The notes below the pieces were generated by a model. That model made no database searches and was not told where the DNA came from. It saw only the letters and a program-made list of their open reading frames with translations. Of a DNA stretch of 64,000 bases, positions 1 through 8,831 are shown piece after piece (within the stretch, counting starts at the first letter, position 1; each line of letters opens with the position of its first letter). Made by a program: the position numbers and the translations under genes. This stretch comes from Methylobacterium sp. NMS14P (GTDB lineage: Bacteria; Pseudomonadota; Alphaproteobacteria; Rhizobiales; Beijerinckiaceae): NCBI RefSeq assembly GCF_028583545.1, contig NZ_CP087106.1, positions 6,059,001-6,123,000 on the forward strand. Reading direction: 5' to 3'.

Positions 1-738
1 AGCCTCGTCGATCCCGTCGCGCGGGGCCTCGTGGACGATGGCGCCGTTCTCCAGCACGATCACCCGGTCGGCGACGTCGAGGGCGAAGCTCAGGACCTGC
101 TCGGACACGACGATGGAGAGGCCGCGCGCGTCGCGGATCGCCTTCAGGGTGCGGCCCATCTCGCGAATGATCGAGGGCTGGATGCCCTCGGTCGGCTCGT
201 CGAGGAGCAGGACCTTCGGCCGGCTCGCCAGCGCCCGGGCGATGGCGAGCTGCTGCTGCTGCCCGCCCGAGAGGTTGCCGCCGCGCCGGCCCTTCATCTC
301 CAGCAGGACCGGGAACATGTCGTACAGGTCCTGCGGCACCTTGCGGGTGCCGGTGACCGTCAGGCCGGTCTCGATGTTCTCCTGGACCGTCATGGTCGAG
401 AAGATCATGCGGCCCTGCGGCACGTAGGCGAGGCCCTTGGCGACCCGGGCGTGGCTCTTGAGGGCGGTCACATCCGCGCCCTCGACCTGGATCGAGCCGG
501 CCTTGACGGGCACGAGGCCCATCAGGGTCTTCATCAGCGTGGTCTTGCCCATGCCGTTGCGGCCCATCACGGCGACGATCTCGCCGGGCGCCACCGAGAA
601 GGTCAGCCCGTGCAGGACCTCGCTCTGGCCGTAGGCGGCGTGCAGGTCCTCGACGGCGAGCGCCGGCGTCGCGGACGGCAGGGCGGCGAGCCGGGGCGCC
701 TGGATCAGGGGCGGATGCGCAGTCTGAAGCGAGCCCAT
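1..738 (-). CDS. urtE: Urea ABC transporter ATP-binding subunit UrtE (3' end outside window)
   Basis: One of the two ATPases that power high-affinity urea import through the inner membrane, probably paired with UrtD. The visible 246 residues begin MGSLQTAHPP and carry Walker A GRNGMGKTT (about residues 59-67), the ABC signature LSGGQQQQ and Walker B LLLDEPTEG, the usual LivF/UrtE pattern. The ATG at 738 lies two bases after the urtD stop, so translation is probably coupled. The N-terminal 20 or so residues before the ABC fold are a little longer than usual for the family. The gene leaves the window at base 1, so its C-terminus is not seen. The identification rests on the complete urtABCD order upstream as well as the ABC motifs. 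Confidence 0.93.
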   Translation of the reverse strand, partial: MGSLQTAHPPLIQAPRLAALPSATPALAVEDLHAAYGQSEVLHGLTFSVAPGEIVAVMGRNGMGKTTLMKTLMGLVPVKAGSIQVEGADVTALKSHARVAKGLAYVPQGRMIFSTMTVQENIETGLTVTGTRKVPQDLYDMFPVLLEMKGRRGGNLSGGQQQQLAIARALASRPKVLLLDEPTEGIQPSIIREMGRTLKAIRDARGLSIVVSEQVLSFALDVADRVIVLENGAIVHEAPRDGIDEA

Positions 739-740
739 CG

Positions 741-1526
741 TCAATGTCCCAGGTACACTTCGATGACCTTCGGGTCGTTCTTGACCCGCTCCATCGAACC
801 TTCGGAGAGCACCTTGCCCTGGTGCAGGACCGTCACCCGGTGGGCGATGTCCTCGACGAACTTCATGTCGTGCTCGATCACCAGCACCGAGCGGCCCTTG
901 ATGATCTGGTTGAGCAGCTCGGCGGTCTTGATCCGCTCGCCGACGCTCATCCCGGCCACCGGCTCGTCGAGCATCAGCAATTCCGGGTCCTGGATCAGCA
1001 GCATGCCGATCTCCAGCCACTGCTTCTGGCCGTGGCTCAGGAACTCGGCCCGCTCCTTGAGCTGGTCCTTGAGGAAGATCGTCTCGGCGATGGCGTGGAT
1101 GCGGTCGCGGACCTCTGTGTCCCGCTTGAACGTGAGGGCGCCGAACACCGAGCGGCCGCGGGGGAACGAGATCTCCAGGTTCTCGAACACCGTCAGGTCG
1201 TCGTAGATCGACGGCGTCTGGAACTTGCGGCCGACCCCGGCCTGCACGATCGCGCTCTCGGAGAGCCGGGTCAGTTCCTGGCCCTTGTACTTGATCGAGC
1301 CGGTGCTGGCCTTGGTGCGCCCGCAGATCAGGTCGAGGACCGTGGTCTTGCCGGCGCCATTCGGCCCGATGATCACCCGGATCTCGTCCGGATCGACGTA
1401 GAACGACACGTCGTTCACCGCCTTGAACCCGTCGAACGAGACCGTGAGCGCCTCGACGGCGAGGAGGTAGTCGGGCGGGGCCGCCTCGGCGCCGACCACG
1501 GAGGAGGAGAGGATCGCGGCGTTCAT
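741..1526 (-). CDS. urtD: Urea ABC transporter ATP-binding subunit UrtD
   Basis: Second ATPase of the urea importer (261 residues). Walker A GPNGAGKTT is at residues 54-62, the signature LSHGQ at 163-167 and Walker B LLMLDEP at 183-189. The signature has His in place of the usual Gly, which is typical of UrtD proteins. It sits between urtC (7-base gap) and urtE (2-base gap) and must be part of one transcript. The start at 1526 gives a short unstructured leader (about residues 1-20) before the first beta strand. Branched-chain amino-acid LivG proteins look alike, but the order A-B-C-D-E with this His-signature favours urea. Confidence 0.93.
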   Translation of the reverse strand: MNAAILSSSVVGAEAAPPDYLLAVEALTVSFDGFKAVNDVSFYVDPDEIRVIIGPNGAGKTTVLDLICGRTKASTGSIKYKGQELTRLSESAIVQAGVGRKFQTPSIYDDLTVFENLEISFPRGRSVFGALTFKRDTEVRDRIHAIAETIFLKDQLKERAEFLSHGQKQWLEIGMLLIQDPELLMLDEPVAGMSVGERIKTAELLNQIIKGRSVLVIEHDMKFVEDIAHRVTVLHQGKVLSEGSMERVKNDPKVIEVYLGH

Positions 1527-1533
1527 GGCTTGC

Positions 1534-2706
1534 TCACTCGGCCGGAGTGCCGTGGGGCGGGACGATGGCGGGCGGCGGGGCGCGCAGCCCCTTCACCCGG
1601 CGGGTGAGGCGGGGCTCGATATGCTCGCGCCAGATGCCGGCGAGACCGTTCGGGAAGGCCAGCACCACCGCGATGAACAGTGCACCGAGGCCGAACAGCC
1701 AGAGGTCGGGGAAGCTCTCGGAGAAGCTGGTCTTGGCCCAGTTGACGAGCAGCGTGCCCCAGACCGCGCCGAACAGCGACAGGCGCCCGCCGACCGCGGC
1801 GTAGATCACCATCTCGATCGACGGGACAATGCCCACGAAGGAGGGCGACATGAACCCGACCTGCAGGGTGAACATCGCGCCGCCGATCGCCGCCAGTCCG
1901 GCGGCGAAGCAGAAGGCGAAGACCTTGAAGCCCGCCACCGAGTAGCCGGAGAACCGGACCCGGTCCTCCTTGTCGCGCATGGCGACGAGGATGCGGCCGA
2001 GCTTCGACTTCTTCACGTACTGCGCCGCCAGGATGCAGGCGATCAGCAGGCCGCCGTTCACGAAGTACAGGATGACCTTCGCGTGGTCGGTGCGGATGTC
2101 CCAGCCGTGGAGCGTGCGCAGGTCGGTGATGCCGTTGATGCCGCCGGTGTAGCCCTGCTGGCCGACGATCAGGATGGTCAGGATCGCGGCGATCGCCTGG
2201 GTGATGATCGCGAAGTAGGTGCCGCCGACCCGGCGCTTGAACATCGCGAAGGAGATCAGCATCGCGAACAGGACCGGGACGGCCACCGCCAGGAGCAGCG
2301 TCAGCGGCAGGCTCTTGAACGGCTGCCAGAACCAGGGCAGCGCCGTGATCTGGTTCCAGTCCATGAAGTCCGGGATGCCGGGCGTGGACTGGATCTTGGT
2401 GTTCTCGATGCTCGAAGCTTCCAGCTTCAAGTACATCGCCATGCAGTAGCCGCCCAATCCGAAAAAGACGCCCTGGCCGAGGGAGAGGATGCCTGCGTAG
2501 CCCCAGCAGATGACGAGCCCGAGGGCGACGAACGCGTAGGTGAGGTACTTGCCGACGAGGTTGAGGCGGAAGCCGTCGAGCATCAGCGGCAGGACGACCA
2601 GGATCACTCCGGCCAGGAGGAGCAGGCTGAGCCACTCCACCGGCTTCATGAACGGGTTGTCGTTGACGGTGACGGATTTGGTGAGGGTCTGGACCGGGTT
2701 CGTCAT
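1534..2706 (-). CDS. urtC: Urea ABC transporter permease UrtC
   Basis: LivM-like membrane subunit of the urea importer, 390 residues. It shows a run of hydrophobic helices from about residue 25, a family-typical loop near residues 160-180 (GGINGITDL) and a late segment EGFPxFWLFGLG-like that ends close to the C-terminus. It would pair with UrtB to form the pore. The first base of the gene is 13 bases from the urtB stop, and its own stop is 7 bases from urtD, so it is mid-operon. The short charged C-terminus (RVKGLRAPPPAI) is cytoplasmic. Nothing appears broken. Confidence 0.92.
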   Translation of the reverse strand: MTNPVQTLTKSVTVNDNPFMKPVEWLSLLLLAGVILVVLPLMLDGFRLNLVGKYLTYAFVALGLVICWGYAGILSLGQGVFFGLGGYCMAMYLKLEASSIENTKIQSTPGIPDFMDWNQITALPWFWQPFKSLPLTLLLAVAVPVLFAMLISFAMFKRRVGGTYFAIITQAIAAILTILIVGQQGYTGGINGITDLRTLHGWDIRTDHAKVILYFVNGGLLIACILAAQYVKKSKLGRILVAMRDKEDRVRFSGYSVAGFKVFAFCFAAGLAAIGGAMFTLQVGFMSPSFVGIVPSIEMVIYAAVGGRLSLFGAVWGTLLVNWAKTSFSESFPDLWLFGLGALFIAVVLAFPNGLAGIWREHIEPRLTRRVKGLRAPPPAIVPPHGTPAE

Positions 2707-2719
2707 CGGGAAAACATCC

Positions 2720-3646
2720 TCAGCGCCGGACCTTGAGGGTGAAGAGGCCCTGGGGCCTCAGCATCAGGATGCCGACCACCGCGAGCAGGGTGATGACCTT
2801 GGCCATCGAGCCGGAGAGGAAGAACTCCAGGGTCGACTGCGTCTGGGAAATCGAGAAGGCCGACGCGATGGTGCCGAGCAGGCTCGCGGCGCCGCCGAAT
2901 ACGACGATCAGGAAGGTGTCGACGATGTAGAGCTGGCCGGAGGTCGGCCCGGTCGAGCCGATCATCGTGAAGGCCGAGCCAGCGACGCCGGCGATGCCGC
3001 AGCCGAGGCCGAACGTGTAGCGGTCGACCTTCTCGGTATCGATGCCCACCGCCCCCGCCATGGCGCGGTTCGACATCACGGCGCGGACCTGCTGGCCGAA
3101 TCGCGAGCGGAAGATCAGCAGCGCGACGCTGACGGTGATCAGGATGGTGACGGCCATGACGAACAGGCCGTTGATCGGGATCTCGATCGTGTCGGTGACC
3201 TGCACCGAGCCGATCAGCCAGGACGGCAGCTCGACGCCGACCTCGCGGGCGCCGAAGATCGACCGGTAGGCCTGCTGGAGGATCAGCGACAGGCCCCAGG
3301 TGGCGAGGAGCGTGTCGAGCGGGCGCTTGTAGAGGAACCGGATCAGGCCCCACTCCACCAGCATGCCCAAGGCCCCGGAGGCGAGGAAGGCCAGCCCCAT
3401 CGCGATGAAGAAGTAGATCGGGAAGAGCGCCGGCAGGTAGGACTGGAAGAAGGCCGAGCAGAGATAGGTGACGTAGGCGCCGAGGATCATGAACTCCCCG
3501 TGGGCCATGTTGATCACGCCCATCTGGCCGAAGATGATCGCGAGCCCGAGCGCCATCAGCAGGTAGACGGAGAACAGGATCAGGCCGGCGAAGCCCTGCA
3601 TGGCGAAGATCGCGCCGAGGTCGCCGAGGGAGTAGTCGCCGAGCAT
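2720..3646 (-). CDS. urtB: Urea ABC transporter permease UrtB
   Basis: LivH-like membrane subunit, 308 residues. The family hallmarks are visible: GLAIIFGQMGVINMAHGEF near residues 33-51 and GLGCGIAGVAGSAF in the second half, separated by hydrophobic helices. This is the short bacterial form; some relatives carry a long periplasmic N-terminal extension, which is absent here. The start at 3646 (MLGDYSLGDL) is preceded by 234 bases separating it from urtA. That gap holds a pair of inverted short palindromes, so urtB-E expression may be stepped down or separately processed relative to the binding protein. Confidence 0.92.
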   Translation of the reverse strand: MLGDYSLGDLGAIFAMQGFAGLILFSVYLLMALGLAIIFGQMGVINMAHGEFMILGAYVTYLCSAFFQSYLPALFPIYFFIAMGLAFLASGALGMLVEWGLIRFLYKRPLDTLLATWGLSLILQQAYRSIFGAREVGVELPSWLIGSVQVTDTIEIPINGLFVMAVTILITVSVALLIFRSRFGQQVRAVMSNRAMAGAVGIDTEKVDRYTFGLGCGIAGVAGSAFTMIGSTGPTSGQLYIVDTFLIVVFGGAASLLGTIASAFSISQTQSTLEFFLSGSMAKVITLLAVVGILMLRPQGLFTLKVRR

Positions 3647-3732
3647 GTCTTGGTCTTCCGCTGCAGATCGGGGCGGAGGGCGAGCGTCCTCCGAGCGGAT
3701 TGTTCGGTGCCGATACCGAAGTCCGCGACGCG

Positions 3733-3830
3733 CCCCCTCTCCCGTGCGGGAGAGGGTTGGGGTGAGGGACTAGGTTCTTCCGGAGAGGTCGCATCCCTCA
3801 CCCTGTCCCTCTCCCGCACGGGAGAGGGGA
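3733..3830. repeat. Paired inverted short palindromic repeat (family A), urtA-urtB gap
   Basis: Two copies of a roughly 37-base element face each other. The copy at 3733-3770 has the core CCCTCTCCCGTGCGGGAGAGGG followed by TTGGGGTGAGGGA. The copy at 3794-3830 is nearly the reverse complement of the whole unit. Each core is itself a palindrome, so RNA from either strand would fold tightly. A third core lies at 32435-32460. This resembles REP/BIME-type dispersed elements; placed between the abundant binding protein and the permease genes, it may stabilise the upstream urtA message. Confidence 0.8.
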
Positions 3831-3880
3831 CCCGCGCTCGATCGGATGAGCGGCGGCGCGAGTCAGTTGCTGTCGTGGAG

Positions 3881-5149
3881 CTACTGGTAGCCCTTCGGGA
3901 ACGGGTCCGGCTTGATCAGCTCGGGGCTGGTGTAGACGATCTCGAACTGGCCATCCGGCTTGGCCCGGCCGACCCGGGTCTTCGACCAGAGATGGTGGTT
4001 CTCGTCGATCTTGACGTAGCCTTCCGGCGCGCCCTTGAACTCGAGGCCCGGGGAGGCCGCCACCACCTTGTCGACGTCGAACGATCCGGCCTTCTCGCAG
4101 GCCATCTTCCACAGGAACGGGCCGAGATAGGCCGCCTGCGTCACGTCGCCGATGACGGTCTTCTCGCCCCACATCTTCTTGAACGCGGCCACGAAGGCCT
4201 TGTTGTTCTCGTTCTGGATCGACTCGAAGTACTTCATGCAGGCATAGGCCCCGGCGATGTTCTCGCCGCCGATGCCGTCGATCTCGTCCTCGGTGACCGA
4301 GATCGTCATCAGCACCTGCTTCGACAGGTCGATGCCCGCCGCCTTGAGCTGCTTGTAGAACGCCACGTTCGAGCCGCCGACCACGTCGGCGAAGATCACC
4401 TTCGGCTTGGTCAGCTTGATCTTGTTGATCACCGAGTTGAACTGGGTGTGGCCGAGCGGGAAGTACTCCTCGCCGACGACCTTGCCCTTGAGCACGTTCT
4501 CGACGTGCTTGCGGGCGATCTTGTTGGAGGTGCGCGGCCAGATGTAGTCGGAGCCGATGAAGTAGAAGCTGTCGCCGCCCTTCTCCTTGTGGACCCAGTC
4601 GAGCCCGGCGAGGATCTGCTGCGTGGCCTCCTGGCCGGTGTAGAAGACGTTCTTCGACTGCTCCAGGCCCTCGTAGAAGGTCGGGTAGTACAGGAGGCCG
4701 TTGTACTGCTCGAACACCGGCAGCACCGCCTTGCGCGAGGCCGAGGTCCAGCAACCCATCACGGCGGCGCAGTGGTCGTTGACCAGCAGCTTCTTGGCCT
4801 TCTCGGCGAAGGTCGGCCAGTCGGACGCGCCGTCCTCCTGGATGATCTTGATCTTGCGGCCGAGCACGCCGCCGGCCTCGTTGATCTGCTGGATCGCAAG
4901 TTTTTCCGCTTCCTGCGCGCCCGTCTCGGAGATCGCCATGGTGCCGGTGATCGAGTGCAGGATGCCGACCGTCACCTCCGTGTCCGTCACCGCGAGGCCG
5001 GTGGTGTTCACCGCCGATGTCGGCGGCGCCGCCCAGGCCGTGCGCGGCAACAGCGCCAGCGCGGGGGCGCCGGCCAACCCCATGAGCAGCCTGCGCCGCA
5101 GCGGGGAGCGCAAGCCGTGATCGGCGCCGGTCTCGGTGTCGTCTGCCAT
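3881..5149 (-). CDS. urtA: Urea ABC transporter substrate-binding protein UrtA
   Basis: Periplasmic binding protein that captures urea for UrtBCDE; 422 residues from the ATG at 5149. The N-terminus (MADDTETGAD then LRRRLLMGLAGAPALALL ending RTAWA) looks like a Tat- or Sec-type export signal with several arginines before the hydrophobic core. The mature part shows the family run TVGILHSITGTMAISETGAQ, GGVLGRKIKIIQEDGASD and YFIGSDYIWPRTSN, all typical of UrtA/FmdD-like periplasmic proteins. The open frame continues upstream to 5485 but that part is arginine/proline-rich and not conserved-looking, so the 5149 start is preferred. FmdD-type short-chain amide binders are the main alternative. Confidence 0.92.
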   Translation of the reverse strand: MADDTETGADHGLRSPLRRRLLMGLAGAPALALLPRTAWAAPPTSAVNTTGLAVTDTEVTVGILHSITGTMAISETGAQEAEKLAIQQINEAGGVLGRKIKIIQEDGASDWPTFAEKAKKLLVNDHCAAVMGCWTSASRKAVLPVFEQYNGLLYYPTFYEGLEQSKNVFYTGQEATQQILAGLDWVHKEKGGDSFYFIGSDYIWPRTSNKIARKHVENVLKGKVVGEEYFPLGHTQFNSVINKIKLTKPKVIFADVVGGSNVAFYKQLKAAGIDLSKQVLMTISVTEDEIDGIGGENIAGAYACMKYFESIQNENNKAFVAAFKKMWGEKTVIGDVTQAAYLGPFLWKMACEKAGSFDVDKVVAASPGLEFKGAPEGYVKIDENHHLWSKTRVGRAKPDGQFEIVYTSPELIKPDPFPKGYQ

Positions 5150-5233
5150 GTGCCTGACCCTGTTCGCGTCCGGGCCTTGAGAGGCGGCCCGGATCGACGA
5201 GCGCAGGCTAGGTCCTGGGTCGCGGTGCGGCCT

Positions 5234-5251
5234 ATACGCGATTTTGCGTAT
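5234..5251. promoter_or_regulatory. Inverted repeat ATACGC-N6-GCGTAT upstream of urtA (candidate operator)
   Basis: A perfect 6-base inverted repeat with a 6-base AT-rich centre. It sits in the divergent promoter region between urtA and the sensor-kinase gene, 85 bases from the urtA start. Symmetric sites with a TAC...GTA core are common targets of NarL/LuxR-type response regulators, and such a regulator is encoded at 8824-9741. The operator role is inferred. Confidence 0.4.
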
Positions 5252-5263
5252 GGCCGTGGTCTT

Positions 5264-5278
5264 GCATGCGCTGCACCA
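5264..5278 (-). promoter_or_regulatory. Possible sigma-54 promoter for urtA
   Basis: Read on the minus strand the site is TGG-TGCA-GCGC-ATGC. The -24 GG and -12 GC dinucleotides are at sigma-54 spacing, but the rest matches the consensus weakly. A start near 5253 would give a leader of about 100 bases before urtA. Urea uptake is classically NtrC/sigma-54 controlled, which makes it plausible but unproven. The 307-base gap 5150-5456 also holds a (CG)6 run at 5354-5365; nothing else was recognised. Confidence 0.25.
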
Positions 5279-5456
5279 TCGCGGCGGAATACTTTGAGGT
5301 CGGGGTGGTTGAGAGCGCGAATAGTGGGGGCACCGCTCCGGTGTCCGTTTTTTCGCGCGCGCGCGCGTCGCGTTATGGCCTGTGTGTGCCGCCGCGTGTG
5401 TCGCTGCCGAAGTTGCAGCCCGGGCGCGGCGGCCGGATCGCCCCGGCCGTCGCCCG

Positions 5457-8400
5457 ATGAGCGGTCCGCAGCGCATCATCCCCATCCGCCGGGACTACAA
5501 CCGCTTCGTCGCCGACGAGACGCTGGAGGATTACGCCCTCCGCTTCACCGCCAAGAAGGCGCGACGCTGGTCGAGCCTCGAAGTGGCGCAGACCGCCCTC
5601 GGCTCGATCTCGTTCCTGGCGCTGGAGGCCATCGGCGGGACGCTGGCGCTGACGGCGGGCTTTCCCAACACGGTGGCGGCCGTGCTGGTCGTCGGCCTGA
5701 TCATCTTCGCCACGGCGGCGCCGATCACCGTCTACGCCGCCCGGCACGGGGTCGATATGGACCTCCTGACCCGGGGCGCCGGCTTCGGCTATCTCGGTTC
5801 GACCGTCACGTCGCTGATCTACGCGAGCTTCACGTTCCTGTTCTTCGCCATCGAGGCGGCGATCATGGCGCTGGCGCTGCAGCTCTGCTTCGGGATGCCG
5901 CTCGGCATCGGCTACCTGCTCTGCGCCGGGGCGGTGATACCCCTCGTCGTCTACGGGATCCGGCTGATCAGCCGGTTCCAGATCTGGACGCAGCCGATCT
6001 GGATCGCCTTGAGCCTGCTGCCGCTGATCTTCGTGGCGGCGCAGGGCGCGGGGCCGCTGCGGGCGCTCGCCGGGTTCCCCGGCCTCGACGGCGGTGGGAC
6101 CGGCTTCGATCTCGCCCGGTTCGGTCTCGCCACCGGCGTCCTGCTGGCGCTGCTCGCCCAGGTCGGTGAGCAGGTCGACTTCCTGCGCTTTGTGCCGGAG
6201 CCCGAGGGCCCGCGCGACCGCCGCTGGTGGCTCGCTGTCCTGTCGGGGGGCGCCGGCTGGATCCTGCCCGGGATGCTGAAGATCCTGCTCGGCGCTGCGC
6301 TGGCAGTCCTGGCGCTGGGCCACGGCGTTCCGGCCGAGCACGCCGCCGAGCCCACCCGCATGTACGCGGTGGCCTTCGGCTACCTGACAGGGGAGGGGAG
6401 CCGGGCGGCGCTGCTGCTGACCGGGCTGTTCGTCGTCGTGTCGCAGCTCAAGATCAACCTGACCAACGCCTATGCCGGCTCGATCGCGTGGTCGAACTTC
6501 TTCTCGCGCCTGACCCACAGCCATCCGGGGCGGGTGGTCTGGCTCGTGTTCAACGTCGCCATCGCGGTGCTCCTGATGGAGCTCGGCATCGACAAGACCA
6601 TCGAGAGCACGCTGCCGCTCTACGCCTCCGTGGTCTCGGCCTGGGTCGGGGCGCTCGCCGCCGACCTCGCGGTCAACAAGCCGCTCGGCCTCTCGCCGCC
6701 GGGCATCGAGTTCAAGCGCGCCCATCTCTACGCGGTAAATCCGGTAGGGACCGGCGCCATGGCGCTGGCCCTCGCGGCCGGGGGCGCGGCCTATGTCGGC
6801 TGGCTCGGCGCGACCCTGCAGCCCTTCGCGCCGCTGCTGACCCTGGCGATCGCGTTCTGCGCCGCGCCGGCGATCGCCTGGGCGACGGCGGGGCGCTGGT
6901 ACCTGGCGCGGATCCCGAAGCGGGATTGGGGCGCGGCCGAGGTGGTCTGCCGGGTCTGCGAGCTGCCCTTCGAGGGCGAGGACATGGCCCATTGCCCGGC
7001 CTACGACGCGCCGATCTGCTCGCTCTGCTGCTCGCTCGACGCCCGCTGCGGCGACCTGTGCAAGCCCCACGGCCGCCTGGAGGTGCAGGCGCAGGCCGCC
7101 GTCGCGCGGATCCTGCCGGGCCGCACCGCCGCCTGGATCGGCGCGCCGCTCGGCCGCTACATCGCGGTGATGCTGACGCTGTGCGCGGTGATCGGCCTGA
7201 TCCTCGGCATCGTGCACGCCGGCGCGACCATCGCCCACCCGGAGAATCGCGCGTTCCTGCGCGCGGCGCTGACCAGCGTGTTCTTCACGCTGGTGGTGAT
7301 CCTCGGCGTCGTGGCGTGGCTGTTCGTGCTCGCCCAGGAGAGCCGGCGCGTCGCCCAGGCCGAGACGATGCGCCAGACCGCGCTCTACCAGGCCGAGATC
7401 GCCGCCCATAAGGTCACCGACGCCAAGCTCCAGGAGGCCAAGGAGCGGGCCGAGGCCGCAAACCAGGCCAAGAGCCGCTACGTGGTCGGGATCAGCCACG
7501 AGCTGCGCACGCCGCTCTCGACCGTGCTCGGCTACGCCCAGCTGCTCGAATCCGACCCCGCGATCCCGGCGCACCGCGTCAACGGCCTGCGGGTGATCCG
7601 GCGCAGCGCCCAGCACCTCTCGGGCCTGATCGACGGCCTCCTCGACATCTCGCGCATGGAGGCCGGGCGCCTCCAGATCCACCGCGACGAGGTTCGGCTG
7701 ACCGACTTCCTCGACCAGCTGGTCGACATGGTCCGTCTCCAGGCGCGGGAGGCCGGGCTCGAGTTCCGTTTCGCGCGGCCCGAGATCCTGCCGGCGGTGG
7801 TCGCCACCGACGAGAAGCGCCTGCGGCAGGTGCTGCTCAACCTGCTGTCGAACGCCCTCAAGTTCACGGAAGCCGGCACCGTCTCGCTGGACCTGAGCTA
7901 CCGGAGCCAGATCGCGGTGTTCACGATCCGCGACACCGGCCCGGGCATCCCGGAGGCTGACCTCGCGCGGGTCTTCGAGCCCTTCGAGCGCGGCTCGACC
8001 CCGGCCGCCCGGAGCACGCCGGGGACGGGGCTCGGGCTCACCATCGCCAACCTGCTGGCGCAGCTACTGGGCGGCGAGATCACCGTGACGGCCGCTCCGG
8101 GCGGCGGCACGCAGGCGCGGCTGCGCCTGATGCTGGCCTCCGTGGCCCAGCCCGCGCCGATCGTCGCGCCCGCGCCGGTGCCGGCCCCGGAGCGGGCCTA
8201 TGCGGGCGCGCGCCGCACCGTCCTAGTGGCCGACGACGACAGCGCCCATCGCGCCTTGATGCGGGCGATCCTGGAGCCGCAGGGCATCTCCGTGCGGGAG
8301 GCCGGCTCCGGACCCGAGTGCCTCGCGACGGTCGCGCAAGGCGGCGTCGACCTCGTCCTCCTCGACATCGCGATGCCCGGGATGAGCGGCTGGGCGGCGG

Positions 8401-8831
8401 CGGCGGCCCTGCGGCAGGCCGGGCATACCGGCCCGATCGCCATGATGTCCGCCAACGTCCACGAGATCAGCCCGACCCGCGGCGACGACGCCCCCCACGA
8501 CGCGATCTTCGCCAAGCCCTTCGACCTGCGCGACGTGATGGAGCGGATCGGCAAGCTCCTGCACCTCGAATGGACCGAGAGCGCCGCGCCGGCGCGGTCC
8601 GAGGCGGCCGCGGCCACAGCGGACATCCCGGGGCCGGGGCCCGAGCATGTCGGCGAGCTCCTGCGCCTCGGCCGGATCGGGCATATCCGCGCCATCGAGG
8701 CCAAGCTGACCCAGATGGAGGCGGACGCGACCGTGCCGCCCGCCTTCGTCGCCCGGATGCGCGGGCTGGTCGAGGGGTACGACCTGCGCCGCTACCTCGC
8801 CGTCCTGCAGGAACTCGCCCGCCATGACTGA
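5457..8831 (+). CDS. NCS1-transporter-fused hybrid histidine kinase with receiver domain
   Basis: A 1124-residue inner-membrane sensor. Residues 1 to about 480 are a 12-helix-like membrane region resembling NCS1 nucleobase/allantoin permeases (MSGPQRIIPIRRDYNRFV leading into many hydrophobic helices). A cysteine cluster follows at about 496-540 (VCRVCELPF ... CSLCCSLDARCGDLC), then two more helices. The kinase core has the H-box with phospho-acceptor His681 (ISHELRTPLS), an N-box (LLNLLSNALKF) and glycine-rich boxes (DTGPGIP, GTGLGLTIA). A receiver follows with Asp970 (LLDIAMPGM), then about 100 further residues. The design parallels the transporter-fused kinase CbrA. The start at 5457 was preferred over an in-frame ATG at 5382 because the upstream 25 residues are arginine/alanine noise. 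The gene overlaps the next one by ATGA. It probably senses or transports a ureide or pyrimidine; the ligand is unknown. Confidence 0.85.
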   Translation: MSGPQRIIPIRRDYNRFVADETLEDYALRFTAKKARRWSSLEVAQTALGSISFLALEAIGGTLALTAGFPNTVAAVLVVGLIIFATAAPITVYAARHGVDMDLLTRGAGFGYLGSTVTSLIYASFTFLFFAIEAAIMALALQLCFGMPLGIGYLLCAGAVIPLVVYGIRLISRFQIWTQPIWIALSLLPLIFVAAQGAGPLRALAGFPGLDGGGTGFDLARFGLATGVLLALLAQVGEQVDFLRFVPEPEGPRDRRWWLAVLSGGAGWILPGMLKILLGAALAVLALGHGVPAEHAAEPTRMYAVAFGYLTGEGSRAALLLTGLFVVVSQLKINLTNAYAGSIAWSNFFSRLTHSHPGRVVWLVFNVAIAVLLMELGIDKTIESTLPLYASVVSAWVGALAADLAVNKPLGLSPPGIEFKRAHLYAVNPVGTGAMALALAAGGAAYVGWLGATLQPFAPLLTLAIAFCAAPAIAWATAGRWYLARIPKRDWGAAEVVCRVCELPFEGEDMAHCPAYDAPICSLCCSLDARCGDLCKPHGRLEVQAQAAVARILPGRTAAWIGAPLGRYIAVMLTLCAVIGLILGIVHAGATIAHPENRAFLRAALTSVFFTLVVILGVVAWLFVLAQESRRVAQAETMRQTALYQAEIAAHKVTDAKLQEAKERAEAANQAKSRYVVGISHELRTPLSTVLGYAQLLESDPAIPAHRVNGLRVIRRSAQHLSGLIDGLLDISRMEAGRLQIHRDEVRLTDFLDQLVDMVRLQAREAGLEFRFARPEILPAVVATDEKRLRQVLLNLLSNALKFTEAGTVSLDLSYRSQIAVFTIRDTGPGIPEADLARVFEPFERGSTPAARSTPGTGLGLTIANLLAQLLGGEITVTAAPGGGTQARLRLMLASVAQPAPIVAPAPVPAPERAYAGARRTVLVADDDSAHRALMRAILEPQGISVREAGSGPECLATVAQGGVDLVLLDIAMPGMSGWAAAAALRQAGHTGPIAMMSANVHEISPTRGDDAPHDAIFAKPFDLRDVMERIGKLLHLEWTESAAPARSEAAAATADIPGPGPEHVGELLRLGRIGHIRAIEAKLTQMEADATVPPAFVARMRGLVEGYDLRRYLAVLQELARHD

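Noticed and set aside
5354..5365. (CG)6 run that could form Z-DNA
   Set aside because: Runs of this size are expected in DNA of this GC content and no associated feature was seen.
2540..6169. A 1209-codon open frame on the plus strand across urtB, urtA and the divergent gap
   Set aside because: It is antisense to well-identified urt genes, is rich in arginine, aspartate, glutamate and histidine without domains, and reflects high third-position GC.
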